A stretch of DNA of 64,000 nucleotides from Amniculibacterium aquaticum (GTDB lineage Bacteria; Bacteroidota; Bacteroidia; Flavobacteriales; Weeksellaceae). This document shows positions 15,477-24,500 of this stretch, in pieces. The position numbers were made by a program, and so were the translations under genes. The stretch spans positions 1 to 64,000 of the forward strand of contig NZ_REFA01000006.1 in assembly GCF_003852705.1 (NCBI RefSeq), in the 5' to 3' direction. Position 1 is the stretch's first letter. Each line of letters starts with the position of its first letter. The notes under the pieces were generated by a model, which was not told where the DNA came from, ran no database searches, and saw only the letters and a list, made by a program, of their open reading frames with translations.

Positions 15477-16415
15477 TTATTTTTGGTAATGCTTGTTGAT
15501 GAAAGCTAAAGAAGCTGCGATCAAATCATTCACCTTATCTCTAGGAGTTGTGGTAAAACCGTGATTGCCTTTTTCTACAGTGATGAATTGGTTTTCGACT
15601 TTTTCAGCATCTAATTTATTCTTCAGATTTTTAGATTGACGGTAAGGTACAATGTGATCTTTGTTTCCTTGCTGAATAAGAATGGGTGTTTTGGTGTTCT
15701 TGTTGATGTAATTTATAGGCGAATATTTTGCTAAAACTTCTTTAACCTTTGACTTATTTGTTTCGATATTTGTTAGCGTCATATCAGAAATCAGTTTGTT
15801 TCTCAAGTGGTACAACTTGGGTTTGAAGGTTTTAAACGCAAATCTTATCAAGCCACCAGCGTCCGTTTTGAAAAGTTGGTTAAGGTCTGTTGGTCCGAAA
15901 AGGTCTATGACATAATTAAAGTGGATGTTTTTGTTCTGAATGGTAGAATAAGCCAGCATTAATGCCAAATGAGAGCCTGCAGATTCGCCCATAATTCCAA
16001 TATTATTAAGGTCTAGGTTGTATTTTGAAGCATTCGCATTTAACCAATTCAATGCGGTGTATGCATCGTCCAATTGCTCATTTAGGCTGACTTTAGAATT
16101 CAGAAGTCTGTAGTTGATGCTGATCATGGCATAGCCGGATTTCTGCAAACTGTCTCTCAGGCTTCGCATGTAATATTGTTTTTCAAAATTTTTATCGCCT
16201 TCTACCCAAGCTCCACCGTGAATGTGGAAAACCAAAGGAGTTTTGTCAAACTTTTTAACTTTTGGCAGAAACAAATCCAATTGAATAGAATCTCTTTCTG
16301 GTGAAATTTGGAAGGTGATGTTGCGCAGATCTGAGGTCTGATTTTCTTGTGCTTGAAAAGAAAAAAAATAAAATTGAAGAAATAAAGTAAGTAAAAGTCG
16401 TATGCCTATTTTCAT
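15477..16415 (-). CDS. Secreted alpha/beta hydrolase (BD-FAE/carboxylesterase-like)
   Basis: An exported esterase or lipase-like enzyme of 312 residues. A signal peptide ends near residue 23 (FYFFSFQAQ). The oxyanion HGG is at 66-68 (HIHGGAWVEG), the nucleophile S145 in GESAG, the acid D253 in GNKDHIVP, and the histidine H285 in KGNHGF. This order and the HGG motif place it with hormone-sensitive-lipase-like or feruloyl-esterase-like hydrolases. The substrate is unknown. It is transcribed alone, away from the polysaccharide genes at 16739-18373, and has its own terminator at 15429-15463. Confidence 0.85.
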   Translation of the reverse strand: MKIGIRLLLTLFLQFYFFSFQAQENQTSDLRNITFQISPERDSIQLDLFLPKVKKFDKTPLVFHIHGGAWVEGDKNFEKQYYMRSLRDSLQKSGYAMISINYRLLNSKVSLNEQLDDAYTALNWLNANASKYNLDLNNIGIMGESAGSHLALMLAYSTIQNKNIHFNYVIDLFGPTDLNQLFKTDAGGLIRFAFKTFKPKLYHLRNKLISDMTLTNIETNKSKVKEVLAKYSPINYINKNTKTPILIQQGNKDHIVPYRQSKNLKNKLDAEKVENQFITVEKGNHGFTTTPRDKVNDLIAASLAFINKHYQK

Positions 16416-16498
16416 ACATCATGAATTTAATTTTTGTCAATTCAAAATTAATAAAAATCACGAAAGAAATTTTGTAAACGAAATAAAATCAATAGTAC

Positions 16499-16695
16499 TT
16501 AGAGCCTGTTTAAATTTTATATCTAGAATTTTTGTATCGATATTTAGATGGGTTTTGGATTTTAAAATTGAAGTTTTAGCGGGCTAAAACAAAAATTTAA
16601 AATGCAAAATACGCTAAATAGAATACAAAAAGGCAGATAAGAAAGATTGGAAATAGCCAAATTATTATTTCTGTAAAATTTTAAATAGGCTCTAA
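16499..16695. mobile_element. MITE-like element with terminal inverted repeats
   Basis: The left end TTAGAGCCTGTTTAAATTTT (16499-16518) and the right end AAAATTTTAAATAGGCTCTAA (16675-16695) are inverted copies with one substitution and one extra base. The roughly 197-bp unit holds no convincing gene and accounts for most of the 323-bp gap between the esterase and sugar-transferase genes. It looks like a non-autonomous or decayed insertion sequence. A 19-nt exact copy of the left end recurs at 20279-20297, and a diverged copy at 30500-30524. Confidence 0.65.
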
Positions 16696-16707
16696 ATGAT
16701 AAAACAA

Positions 16708-16715
16708 TATATTTG
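16708..16715 (+). promoter_or_regulatory. -7 promoter box of the sugar transferase gene
   Basis: TATATTTG fits TAnnTTTG and lies 23 nt before the ATG at 16739. It is directly downstream of the MITE-like element, so that element may supply the upstream promoter region. Confidence 0.5.
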
Positions 16716-16738
16716 CATAATCTCAACGATACAAATGA

Positions 16739-17308
16739 ATGAACACCTACGATTGGAAAAAAAATAGTTTTGATAAAATTTTCAGTTTTCTACTGATTGT
16801 TTTTTTATTTCCCATCATGTTGCTTTCTTTTATAGCGGCATCCATAGATACATCTTCCTTTGGAATTTTTTTCCAGAAAAGAATTGGACAAGGTGGCTTA
16901 CCCTTTGTGATTTTTAAACTGAAAACCATGCATCCTCAGACAAAAAATATATCCAAAACGGGTGCATTTCTAAGGAAATCTAAACTGGATGAACTGCCAC
17001 AACTGTACAATATTTTTTTAGGAGAAATGAGTTTCGTAGGGCCGAGACCCGATGTATCGGGTTATTACGATGTTTTGACGGGTGAGGATAGAAAGGTATT
17101 GGCTCTTAAACCTGGACTTACATCAGAAGCAAGCCTGAAATACAGTAATGAAGAGTATTTGCTATCCCAGCAAGAAAATCCTCTGCAATACAACGATGAG
17201 GTGATATTTCCAGATAAAATCAAGATGAACCTCAACTATTTAGACCATCAATCCTTTGCTTTGGATATGAAAATTATTTTAAAAACCATTTTCAAGGTTT
17301 TTTCTTAG
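16739..17308 (+). CDS. Short bacterial sugar transferase (undecaprenyl-phosphate glycosyl-1-phosphate transferase)
   Basis: This family transfers a sugar-1-phosphate to the lipid carrier undecaprenyl phosphate and so starts capsule, O-antigen or exopolysaccharide repeat units. The 189-residue protein is the minimal form: one membrane or re-entrant helix (residues 13-34), the KLKTM segment, and the hallmark RKSKLDELPQLYNIFLGEMS followed by FVGPRPD. It lacks the four extra N-terminal helices of WbaP-type enzymes. The two genes after it (TagD-like and rfbC) are also for activated-sugar chemistry, but no glycosyltransferases or flippase are in the neighbourhood. Confidence 0.88.
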   Translation: MNTYDWKKNSFDKIFSFLLIVFLFPIMLLSFIAASIDTSSFGIFFQKRIGQGGLPFVIFKLKTMHPQTKNISKTGAFLRKSKLDELPQLYNIFLGEMSFVGPRPDVSGYYDVLTGEDRKVLALKPGLTSEASLKYSNEEYLLSQQENPLQYNDEVIFPDKIKMNLNYLDHQSFALDMKIILKTIFKVFS

Positions 17309-17329
17309 AGTCAATATCCTTAATTTTTA

Positions 17330-17337
17330 TATTTTTG
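17330..17337 (+). promoter_or_regulatory. -7 promoter box before the TagD-like gene
   Basis: TATTTTTG fits TAnnTTTG and is 26 nt before the ATG at 17364. It suggests that the TagD-like and rfbC genes can be transcribed independently of the sugar transferase. Confidence 0.4.
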
Positions 17338-17363
17338 TTGAACACATAAAAAAACTATAATTC

Positions 17364-17807
17364 ATGAAAACTCAGAAAATAGGAATTACCTTTTCGGCAT
17401 TCGATCTTTTGCATGCGGGACACATTAAAATGTTAGAGGAAGCAAAAACCGTTTGCGACTACCTTATCGTAGGACTTCAATTGGATCCAACATTGGACAG
17501 ACCCAATAAAAATAAACCCACACAATCCATTGTCGAAAGATACATCCAACTAAAAGCATGTAGAAGTGTGGACGAAATTATCCCGTACAACACCGAGGCC
17601 GATCTTATGGACATTCTAAAATCTTTTGTAATCGATGTTAGAATCATTGGTGACGATTATCGTGATGTCAACTTTACCGGTAAAGAATATTGCGAAGAAA
17701 AGGGGATAGAAATCTATTTCAACAAAAGAGACCACCGTTTCTCCACTTCCGATTTAAAAAGAGCCGTATTCGAATCCGAATTGAAGAAATTAGAATCCAA
17801 CAAATAG
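17364..17807 (+). CDS. Cytidylyltransferase-like protein (TagD/glycerol-3-phosphate cytidylyltransferase type)
   Basis: A 147-residue single-domain nucleotidyltransferase. The nucleotide-binding HxGH motif is H17-H20 (LLHAGH), and the second signature is RFSTSDLK near the C-terminus. TagD-like enzymes make CDP-glycerol or a related CDP-alcohol for envelope polymers. In Gram-negatives the substrate is often not known, so glycerol-3-phosphate is only the family default. The gene is 20 bp from rfbC and likely co-transcribed with it. Confidence 0.82.
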   Translation: MKTQKIGITFSAFDLLHAGHIKMLEEAKTVCDYLIVGLQLDPTLDRPNKNKPTQSIVERYIQLKACRSVDEIIPYNTEADLMDILKSFVIDVRIIGDDYRDVNFTGKEYCEEKGIEIYFNKRDHRFSTSDLKRAVFESELKKLESNK

Positions 17808-17827
17808 AAATAGACTAAAACCAATCG

Positions 17828-18373
17828 ATGAAACTTGTACCAACCCCACTGAAAGACTGTTATATAATAGAACCTACCATTTTTGAAGATGAAAGAGGCT
17901 ATTTTTATGAAAAATTCAACGAAAAAAAATTTGAAGAACTCAGTGGATTGACCGGGAATTTCGTGCAAGATAATGTTTCAAAATCCAGTTACGGTGTTCT
18001 TAGAGGCATACATTTGCAAAAAGGAGATCATGCACAAGCCAAATTGGTGTCTTGCTTGGAGGGCAAAGTTTGGGATGTTGCCGTAGATCTAAGACCCGAC
18101 TCTCCAACCTACAAACAATGGTTCGGAATAGAATTAACCGGCGAAAATAAAAAGCAATTGTACATTCCCAGAGGTTTTGGGCACGGTTTTTCGGTTTTGT
18201 CAGAAACGGCCGTATTCGCTTATAAATGTGATAATTATTACAACAAGGATTCGGAAGGTGGCGTGCGTTGGGATGACCCAATTTTACAGATTGATTGGAA
18301 ATTGTTTGAAGACCAAATTCAACTTTCGGACAAAGATCAAATACAGCCTTTTTTAGAAGAAGGAAATTATTAA
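17828..18373 (+). CDS. rfbC: dTDP-4-dehydrorhamnose 3,5-epimerase
   Basis: RfbC/RmlC epimerises dTDP-4-keto-6-deoxyglucose on the way to dTDP-L-rhamnose or related deoxysugars for surface polysaccharide. The 181-residue cupin has the expected segments: DERGYFYEKF, the catalytic His region SSYGVLRGIHLQ (Arg-Gly-x-His), GKVWDVAVDLRPDSPTY, and YIPRGFGHGFSVLSE with the second metal-like or catalytic His. Length is normal. The rmlA, rmlB and rmlD genes are not in this window and must be elsewhere if the pathway is complete. Confidence 0.92.
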   Translation: MKLVPTPLKDCYIIEPTIFEDERGYFYEKFNEKKFEELSGLTGNFVQDNVSKSSYGVLRGIHLQKGDHAQAKLVSCLEGKVWDVAVDLRPDSPTYKQWFGIELTGENKKQLYIPRGFGHGFSVLSETAVFAYKCDNYYNKDSEGGVRWDDPILQIDWKLFEDQIQLSDKDQIQPFLEEGNY

Positions 18374-18385
18374 AATCAAATTCAG

Positions 18386-18413
18386 GAACTGAGAAATTCT
18401 CAGTTCTTTTTTT
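18386..18413 (+). terminator. Rho-independent terminator after rfbC
   Basis: GAACTGAG (18386-18393) pairs with CTCAGTTC (18399-18406) around a 5-nt loop, followed by seven T residues. It closes the short polysaccharide operon. Confidence 0.88.
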
Positions 18414-18418
18414 ATTTG

Positions 18419-18426
18419 TAAATTTG
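18419..18426 (+). promoter_or_regulatory. -7 promoter box of rimO
   Basis: TAAATTTG fits TAnnTTTG and is 31 nt before the rimO ATG, just after the rfbC terminator. Confidence 0.5.
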
Positions 18427-18457
18427 CACCCGTTTTACCAAACCTATTTGATCTATT

Positions 18458-19762
18458 ATGAGAACGAAATCCACAGGAAAAAAGAAAATCAACCTTGTAA
18501 CATTGGGATGCTCCAAAAATGTTGTTGACTCCGAAGTTATTATGGGGCAACTGAAAGCCAGTGGCAAAGATGTTGTACACGAAGGGAAGGGCGATATTGT
18601 AGTCATCAATACCTGTGGTTTTATCGACAATGCCAAAGAAGAAAGTGTGAACACCATTTTGGAATACGTAGATCTTAAAAAAGAAGGTAAAGTAGAAAAA
18701 GTTTTTGTAACCGGTTGTCTTTCTGCTCGATACAAGCCGGATTTGGAGCAGGAAATTCCCGATGTGGATCAGTATTTTATGGGGCCAAGAGAATTGCCCA
18801 TTCTTCTAAAACAATTGGGTGCCGATTACAAACACGAATTGGTGGGCGAAAGACTGACCACAACACCAAAACATTATGCCTATCTAAAGGTTTCCGAAGG
18901 TTGCGACCGTCCATGTACTTTTTGTGCCATCCCATTGATGCGTGGTGGACATATTTCTACACCCATAGAAAATTTAGTAACCGAAGCCAAAAAATTAGCC
19001 GCCAATGGCGTGAAAGAACTCATCCTGATTGCACAAGACCTCACCTATTACGGTTTGGATATTTATAAAAAAAGAGCTTTGGGCGATTTGTTGAAGGAAT
19101 TGGTAAAAGTAGAAGGTATAGAATGGATTCGTTTGCACTATGCCTTTCCAACAGGGTTTCCGGAAGATGTTTTGGAAATCATTAAGACCGAACCCAAAGT
19201 GTGCAATTATTTGGACATTCCGCTTCAACACATCAACGATGATATTTTGAAGAGAATGAAAAGAGGAACTTCCCACGGCAAAACCGACAGTTTGTTGAAA
19301 CAATTCCGTGAAAAAGTTCCAAATATGGCCATCAGAACTACGCTGATTGTTGGTTTCCCGGGCGAAACTGAAGAACAATTTGAAGAACTAAAAAATTGGG
19401 TTCGCGAGCAAAGATTCGACCGTTTGGGATGTTTTACCTATTCGCACGAAGAAAATACCGGAGCTTTCCAATACGAAGACGATGTACCTGAAGAAGTGAA
19501 AGAAAGAAGGGTGGAAGAAATTATGGAAATTCAACAGCAGATTTCTTACGAAATCAACCAAGAAAAAGTGGGTAAAACCTTCAAATGTCTTTTTGACAGA
19601 AAAGAAGGTAATTATTTTGTTGGTAGAACCGAATTCGACTCTCCCGATGTGGACAATACCGTTTTGGTCCCTGCCGAAAACACTTACATCTCTATGGGAG
19701 ACTTTGTGAATGTGAAGATTAACTCCGCCGAAGACTTCGATCTGTACGGAGAAATCGTTTAG
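18458..19762 (+). CDS. rimO: Ribosomal protein S12 methylthiotransferase
   Basis: RimO is a radical-SAM enzyme that adds a methylthio group to a conserved aspartate of ribosomal protein S12. The 434-residue protein has the N-terminal UPF0004 domain with its cluster cysteines (TLGCSKN, NTCGF, VTGCLSARY). The radical-SAM motif CDRPCTFC is at C149, C153 and C156, and a TRAM domain lies at the C-terminus (about 375-434). VDSEVIMGQL near the N-terminus and LMRGGHIST after the cluster favour RimO over MiaB. The gene is monocistronic, with its own promoter and terminator. Confidence 0.94.
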   Translation: MRTKSTGKKKINLVTLGCSKNVVDSEVIMGQLKASGKDVVHEGKGDIVVINTCGFIDNAKEESVNTILEYVDLKKEGKVEKVFVTGCLSARYKPDLEQEIPDVDQYFMGPRELPILLKQLGADYKHELVGERLTTTPKHYAYLKVSEGCDRPCTFCAIPLMRGGHISTPIENLVTEAKKLAANGVKELILIAQDLTYYGLDIYKKRALGDLLKELVKVEGIEWIRLHYAFPTGFPEDVLEIIKTEPKVCNYLDIPLQHINDDILKRMKRGTSHGKTDSLLKQFREKVPNMAIRTTLIVGFPGETEEQFEELKNWVREQRFDRLGCFTYSHEENTGAFQYEDDVPEEVKERRVEEIMEIQQQISYEINQEKVGKTFKCLFDRKEGNYFVGRTEFDSPDVDNTVLVPAENTYISMGDFVNVKINSAEDFDLYGEIV

Positions 19763-19789
19763 AAAAACACGAATAATTGAACCATATTG

Positions 19790-19820
19790 GCAATTCTCTT
19801 TGTTGAGAATTGCTTTTTTT
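19790..19820 (+). terminator. Rho-independent terminator after rimO
   Basis: GCAATTCTC (19790-19798) and GAGAATTGC (19805-19813) form a 9-bp stem with a 6-nt loop, followed by seven T residues. Confidence 0.9.
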
Positions 19821-19877
19821 ATGCTTTTTTAAGAAATATTAACAAAAACCAATGCGGTTTTATCGTGTTAAAATTCT

Positions 19878-19885
19878 TAATTTTG
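19878..19885 (+). promoter_or_regulatory. -7 promoter box before the small membrane protein gene
   Basis: TAATTTTG fits TAnnTTTG and lies 11 nt before the ATG at 19897. It may drive both the small gene and the efflux operon behind it. Confidence 0.5.
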
Positions 19886-19896
19886 CCAGCTGAAAA

Positions 19897-20265
19897 ATGA
19901 AACTGACTAACCTACATATCAACAATAATAAAGGACTGATCTTGCGATTGCTTCTTGTTTTTTTGATGATGTTGGCCTATCTCAGTTCTTCCACTTCTAC
20001 CCAGAAATTGGACAGGATTGTTGCTACAGTCTCACATTCCGACTATGTTTCCATTGATCTTTCACCGATAGAAGAACAGAACGACAATGCTCTACTTTCT
20101 TCAGGTAGAACCCTAAAAGTGGTGAAGAAGATCGTGTTTTCGGATAAACTTTTCGTTATTCTTGCTTCTTTGGTAGAGATTTTTCCACAGATCTTTTTCG
20201 ATGCTTTCAATGTCAGCATCCAAGCAGGGATTTTTTCTCACCTCTATCTCTTTCATTTGTTTTAG
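19897..20265 (+). CDS. Unrecognised small membrane protein
   Basis: A 122-residue protein that I do not recognise. An N-terminal hydrophobic segment (about residues 14-30, LILRLLLVFLMMLAYLS) is followed by a polar Ser/Thr-rich stretch and a second hydrophobic, Phe-rich half (about 82-122, ending HLYLFHLF). It starts just after a good -7 box, which supports a real gene. It lies 142 bp upstream of the second efflux operon in the same direction. It may be a leader or small accessory protein of that operon, but this is only a positional guess. Confidence 0.55.
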   Translation: MKLTNLHINNNKGLILRLLLVFLMMLAYLSSSTSTQKLDRIVATVSHSDYVSIDLSPIEEQNDNALLSSGRTLKVVKKIVFSDKLFVILASLVEIFPQIFFDAFNVSIQAGIFSHLYLFHLF

Positions 20266-20278
20266 AGTATTTTTTTCG

Positions 20279-20297
20279 ATAAAATTTAAACAGGCTC
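20279..20297. repeat. Lone copy of the MITE terminal repeat
   Basis: ATAAAATTTAAACAGGCTC is the exact reverse complement of the left end of the 16499-16695 element (16502-16520). No partner end was found within a few hundred bases. It lies between the small membrane protein gene and the second efflux operon; the rest of this 142-bp gap shows nothing else. Confidence 0.65.
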
Positions 20298-20407
20298 AAA
20301 ACCTAGATTCCTTTTTTCTTGGGTCTGTCGTAGGTATTTTTGATGTTAGGCGAATGCTTTTCATCCACCTCTAATCATTTTTTTGTAACTCGATAAACCA
20401 TTAAATA

Positions 20408-21493
20408 ATGCGTCAAATTAATTGGATCGTAGCATCAAGTGCAATGCTATTATCAATCTATTCTTGTAATAAGAAATCTGCTGAAAAAACGGAAGACATC
20501 AAATCGGTACCGGTAATTACGGTGCAAAAGAAAGATACTTTGGTCAGCAGCGAATATGTAGCTGAAGTTCAAGCTAAAAAAAATATTGAAATACATGCCA
20601 GAATTGCCGGTTTGTTGCAAAATGTTGCCGTACATGAAGGTCAGTTCGTAGAACAAGGTCAGTTACTGTTCAAAATTAACGATTCCGAATTGCAAATCGA
20701 TTTGTTGAAAGCCAATGCCGGAACTAAGCAAGCCGAAGCCGATGTGAGCATTGCAAAAGTAGAAGTAAACCAAGCCGAAAGCCTGTATGCAAAGAAATTT
20801 ATTGCTAAAAACGAATTGGAAATGGCCAAGGCTAAATTGTCCGCTGCAAGAGCAAAACAAGCTTATGCCGATGCCGAAAGAAAAGCCGTACTTCAAAAAA
20901 TTAGCTTTACCAATGTTAGAGCTCCTTTTTCCGGGGTGATGAATAATATTCCGCTAAAAGAAGGAAGTTTGGTAGAAAGCGGAACTCTTTTAACCACCTT
21001 GTCTCAGCTCAATGAAGTGTATGCCTATTTCTCGATTCCAGAAGATATGTATTTTGAAATGCTGAAAGATGGAGAGTTGGATCCAACAACCCAAATCGAA
21101 TTGATCCTTCCAAACGGACAGAAATACGATTTCCATGGAGTTATGAACAATGCCGAAGGCGAAATCGACCGATCTACAGGATCCATTCGTTACAAAGTTG
21201 CTTTCCCAAACCCGGATCGCTACATCAAGCACGGGACTTCGGGTAAGTTAATCATTTCAGAACATCAACCCAATGCCATTGTTATCCCTCAAAAAGCAAC
21301 CTTCTCCATTCAAGATAAAGTCTATGTTTTCGTAGTAAATAAAAATAATGTGGTGAAAATGACCCATGTAAATGTGGCTGAAACTCTTAAAAATTCGTAT
21401 TTGATTGATGGTGGACTAAATCCTGGAGATCGAATTGTTTTGGAAGGTACACAGTCCTTGAGAGACGGACAAAAAGTTAATATTCAAAAATAA
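20408..21493 (+). CDS. Efflux RND periplasmic adaptor lipoprotein (AcrA family)
   Basis: The adaptor subunit of the second tripartite pump. The 361-residue protein begins with a lipoprotein signal: lipobox LSIYSC puts the acylated Cys at residue 20, so it is anchored by lipid in the inner membrane, unlike the adaptor at 12090-13166. Domains follow the AcrA order: first lipoyl half (RIAGLLQNVAVHEGQFVEQGQLLF), a long alpha hairpin (about 90-155, rich in Ala/Lys/Glu), second lipoyl half (VRAPFSGVMNNIPLKEGSLVESG), then beta-barrel and membrane-proximal domains. It is first in an adaptor-RND-OMF operon with a 26-bp gap to the pump gene. Confidence 0.93.
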   Translation: MRQINWIVASSAMLLSIYSCNKKSAEKTEDIKSVPVITVQKKDTLVSSEYVAEVQAKKNIEIHARIAGLLQNVAVHEGQFVEQGQLLFKINDSELQIDLLKANAGTKQAEADVSIAKVEVNQAESLYAKKFIAKNELEMAKAKLSAARAKQAYADAERKAVLQKISFTNVRAPFSGVMNNIPLKEGSLVESGTLLTTLSQLNEVYAYFSIPEDMYFEMLKDGELDPTTQIELILPNGQKYDFHGVMNNAEGEIDRSTGSIRYKVAFPNPDRYIKHGTSGKLIISEHQPNAIVIPQKATFSIQDKVYVFVVNKNNVVKMTHVNVAETLKNSYLIDGGLNPGDRIVLEGTQSLRDGQKVNIQK

Positions 21494-21519
21494 AATTCCC
21501 CAATTATAAATAATTTATC

Positions 21520-24500
21520 ATGGTTGAAATGTTTATTCGGCGAAAAGTTCTTTCGCTAGTTATATCAATTATCATCGTGTTGTTGGGAGTTTTTGCTTTG
21601 CTAAAATTGCCCATCACACAATTCCCAGATATCGTACCACCCTCTGTTACGGTAACTGCAAAATATACCGGTGCAAATGCCGAAGTATCGGCCAATGCTG
21701 TAGCTCTACCTTTAGAAAGAGCCATCAATGGAGTGCCAGGAATGACTTATATGTCCACCGTAACTTCCAACGATGGACTTACCATGATCCAGGTTTTCTT
21801 TGAAGTGGGCATCGATCCGGATGTTGCCGCAGTAAATGTTCAGAACAGGGTAACCACCATTTTGGACGAATTGCCGGAAGAGGTAATCCGTGCCGGAGTA
21901 ACTACAGAAAAAGAGGTGAACTCCATGTTGATGTACCTGAACATTACCAGTAAAGACGATAGCCAAGACGAGCAGTTTATCTACAACTTTACCGACATCA
22001 ACATCTTGCAAGAACTGAAAAGAATTGATGGTGTAGGTCGTGCTGAAATTATGGGACAAAAAGAATACTCCATGAGGGTATGGTTGGATCCACAAAAAAT
22101 GACCGCTTACAAAGTTTCTGCCGACGATGTCATCAAAGCTTTACAAAAACAAAACATTGCCGCTGCCCCAGGAAAAGTAGGGGAGGCTTCAGGAAAAACC
22201 AACAGCCACTTGCAGTATGTTATCAAATATACCGGGAAATTCTTCCAACCCGAACAATATGAGGAAATCCCAATAAAAGCCGATGCTGAAGGAACCATAC
22301 TAAAGTTGAGAGATCTTGCAAAGGTAGAATTTGGTGCCATGAACTACGGAATGGTTTCTAAAACCGACGGAAGACCCTCTGCATCCATCATGATGAAACA
22401 AAGACCGGGATCCAACGCATCTGAAGTAATTAAAAATGTAAAAGCCAAAATGGCTGAGCTTAAGGAAACCTCCTTCCCACCGGGTATGGAGTACAACTTG
22501 GCTTATGATGTTTCCCGATTTTTGGATGCTTCCATGTCAGCGGTGATCAAAACATTAATAGAAGCTTTTATCCTTGTGGGGATTGTGGTATTCTTGTTCT
22601 TGCAAGATTGGCGATCGACACTAATTCCGGTGTTGGCAGTTCCTGTGGCTTTGGTAGGGACATTTGCCTTCATGCAAACTTTAGATTTCTCCATCAACTT
22701 GCTTACGCTTTTCGCCTTGGTATTGGCCATTGGTATTGTTGTCGATAATGCAATTGTAGTGGTAGAAGCTGTCCATGTAAAAATGGAAGAAGGTATGCAA
22801 CCTTTAGAAGCAACCATTTGTGCCACCAAAGAAATTGCCGGTGCTGTAGTAGCCATTACCATTGTGATGTCGGCAGTATTTATACCGGTTGCGTTTTTGA
22901 GCGGTCCGGTTGGGGTTTTCTACCGTCAGTTTTCACTGACTTTGGCCATCAGTATTGTGATTTCCGGGGTCAATGCATTAACGCTTACTCCTGCTTTGTG
23001 TGCCATTATCCTGAAACCTCACAGTCACGATAAAAAGAAAGGTTTGATGGACCGGTTTTTTGCATCCTTCAACCGAGGTTTCGATAAAATGACTGATGGA
23101 TACACCAATATGCTTTCCAAATTTGCTACTAAAACGACAGTAACATTTGGGGTACTCTTGCTTTTTGTAGCTTTGTTAATGGCGACTTCCAGATTTTTAC
23201 CAACAGGATTTATCCCAATGGAAGACCAAGGTATGGCTTATGTGAGTGTTACCACACCTCAAGGGGCAACGGTAGAGAGAACGGAAAAAGTTTTGGATCA
23301 AGTAGAAGCCGTTGCCAAAAAAATTAATGGGGTCGAAAATGTAACCACTCTGGCAGGATACAGTATTGTTACCGAAATTGCAGGTGCCTCATACGGTATG
23401 GCGATGATCAACCTTAAAGACTGGAGTGAAAGATCCGTTTCTGTAGAAGATTTTATTGCCGAACTCAAAGAGAAAACCAAAAATATTGCCGATGCCGAGA
23501 TTGAAGTCTTTGCACCACCAACCGTTCCCGGATTTGGAAATACCAGCGGATTCGAACTTCGTTTGTTGGACAAAACAGGAGGTTCTTTGGAGCATACAGA
23601 TAAAGTCGTGAAGGATTTTGTGAAAAAACTAAACGACTCTCCAGAATTGCAGAACAGTTTTACCAGTTTTGATGCCACCTTCCCGCAATACATGATCTCA
23701 ATAGATTATGATATGGCTGCTAAAAAAGGTGTTTCTGTGGACAATGCCATGTCTACCTTGCAAACCCTTTTAGGATCGTATTATGCCACCAACTTTATCC
23801 GATTCAGTCAGATGTATAAAGTGATGGTGCAAGCCAGCCCCGAACACAGAGATACTCCAGAAAGTATATTGAATCTTTATGTAAAAAGCGAATCGGGCGA
23901 GATGGTTCCATTTTCCACATTTATTAAAATTGAAAAAGTGTACGGACCAGAAGTTTTGACCCGTTACAATATGTATTCGTCAGCGATGATTAATGGTGAG
24001 CCGGCACAAGGATACAGTTCGGGTGATGCCATTGCTGCGGTAGAAAAAATTGCGGAAGAAGAATTACCAAGAGGATTTTCCGTGGAATGGTCCGGGATGA
24101 CCCGTGAAGAAATCCTTTCAGGTAACCAAACCATCTACATCTTTGCCGTTTGTTTGCTTTTCGTTTATTTATTATTGGCGGCACAATACGAAAGTTTCTT
24201 GTTGCCTCTGCCGGTACTTCTTTCTTTGCCAATGGGGATTTTCGGATCCTATATTGCCTTATTGGCAGTCGGGTTGGACAATAACATCTATGCGCAGGTT
24301 GCACTGGTCATGTTGATTGGATTGTTGGCAAAAAATGCCATTCTCATTGTAGAATTTGCCATACAAAGAAACAAAGAAGGTTACGACATTATTCCTGCAG
24401 CCATCGAAGGTGCTAGACAAAGACTTAGACCAATTTTGATGACTTCTTTTGCATTCATCGCCGGGTTGATTCCTTTGGTTGTTGCATCTGGAGCCGGAGC

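Noticed and set aside
16739-18373. A complete capsule or O-antigen locus
   Set aside because: Only the initiating transferase, a cytidylyltransferase and rfbC are present; no glycosyltransferases, flippase or polymerase lie nearby.
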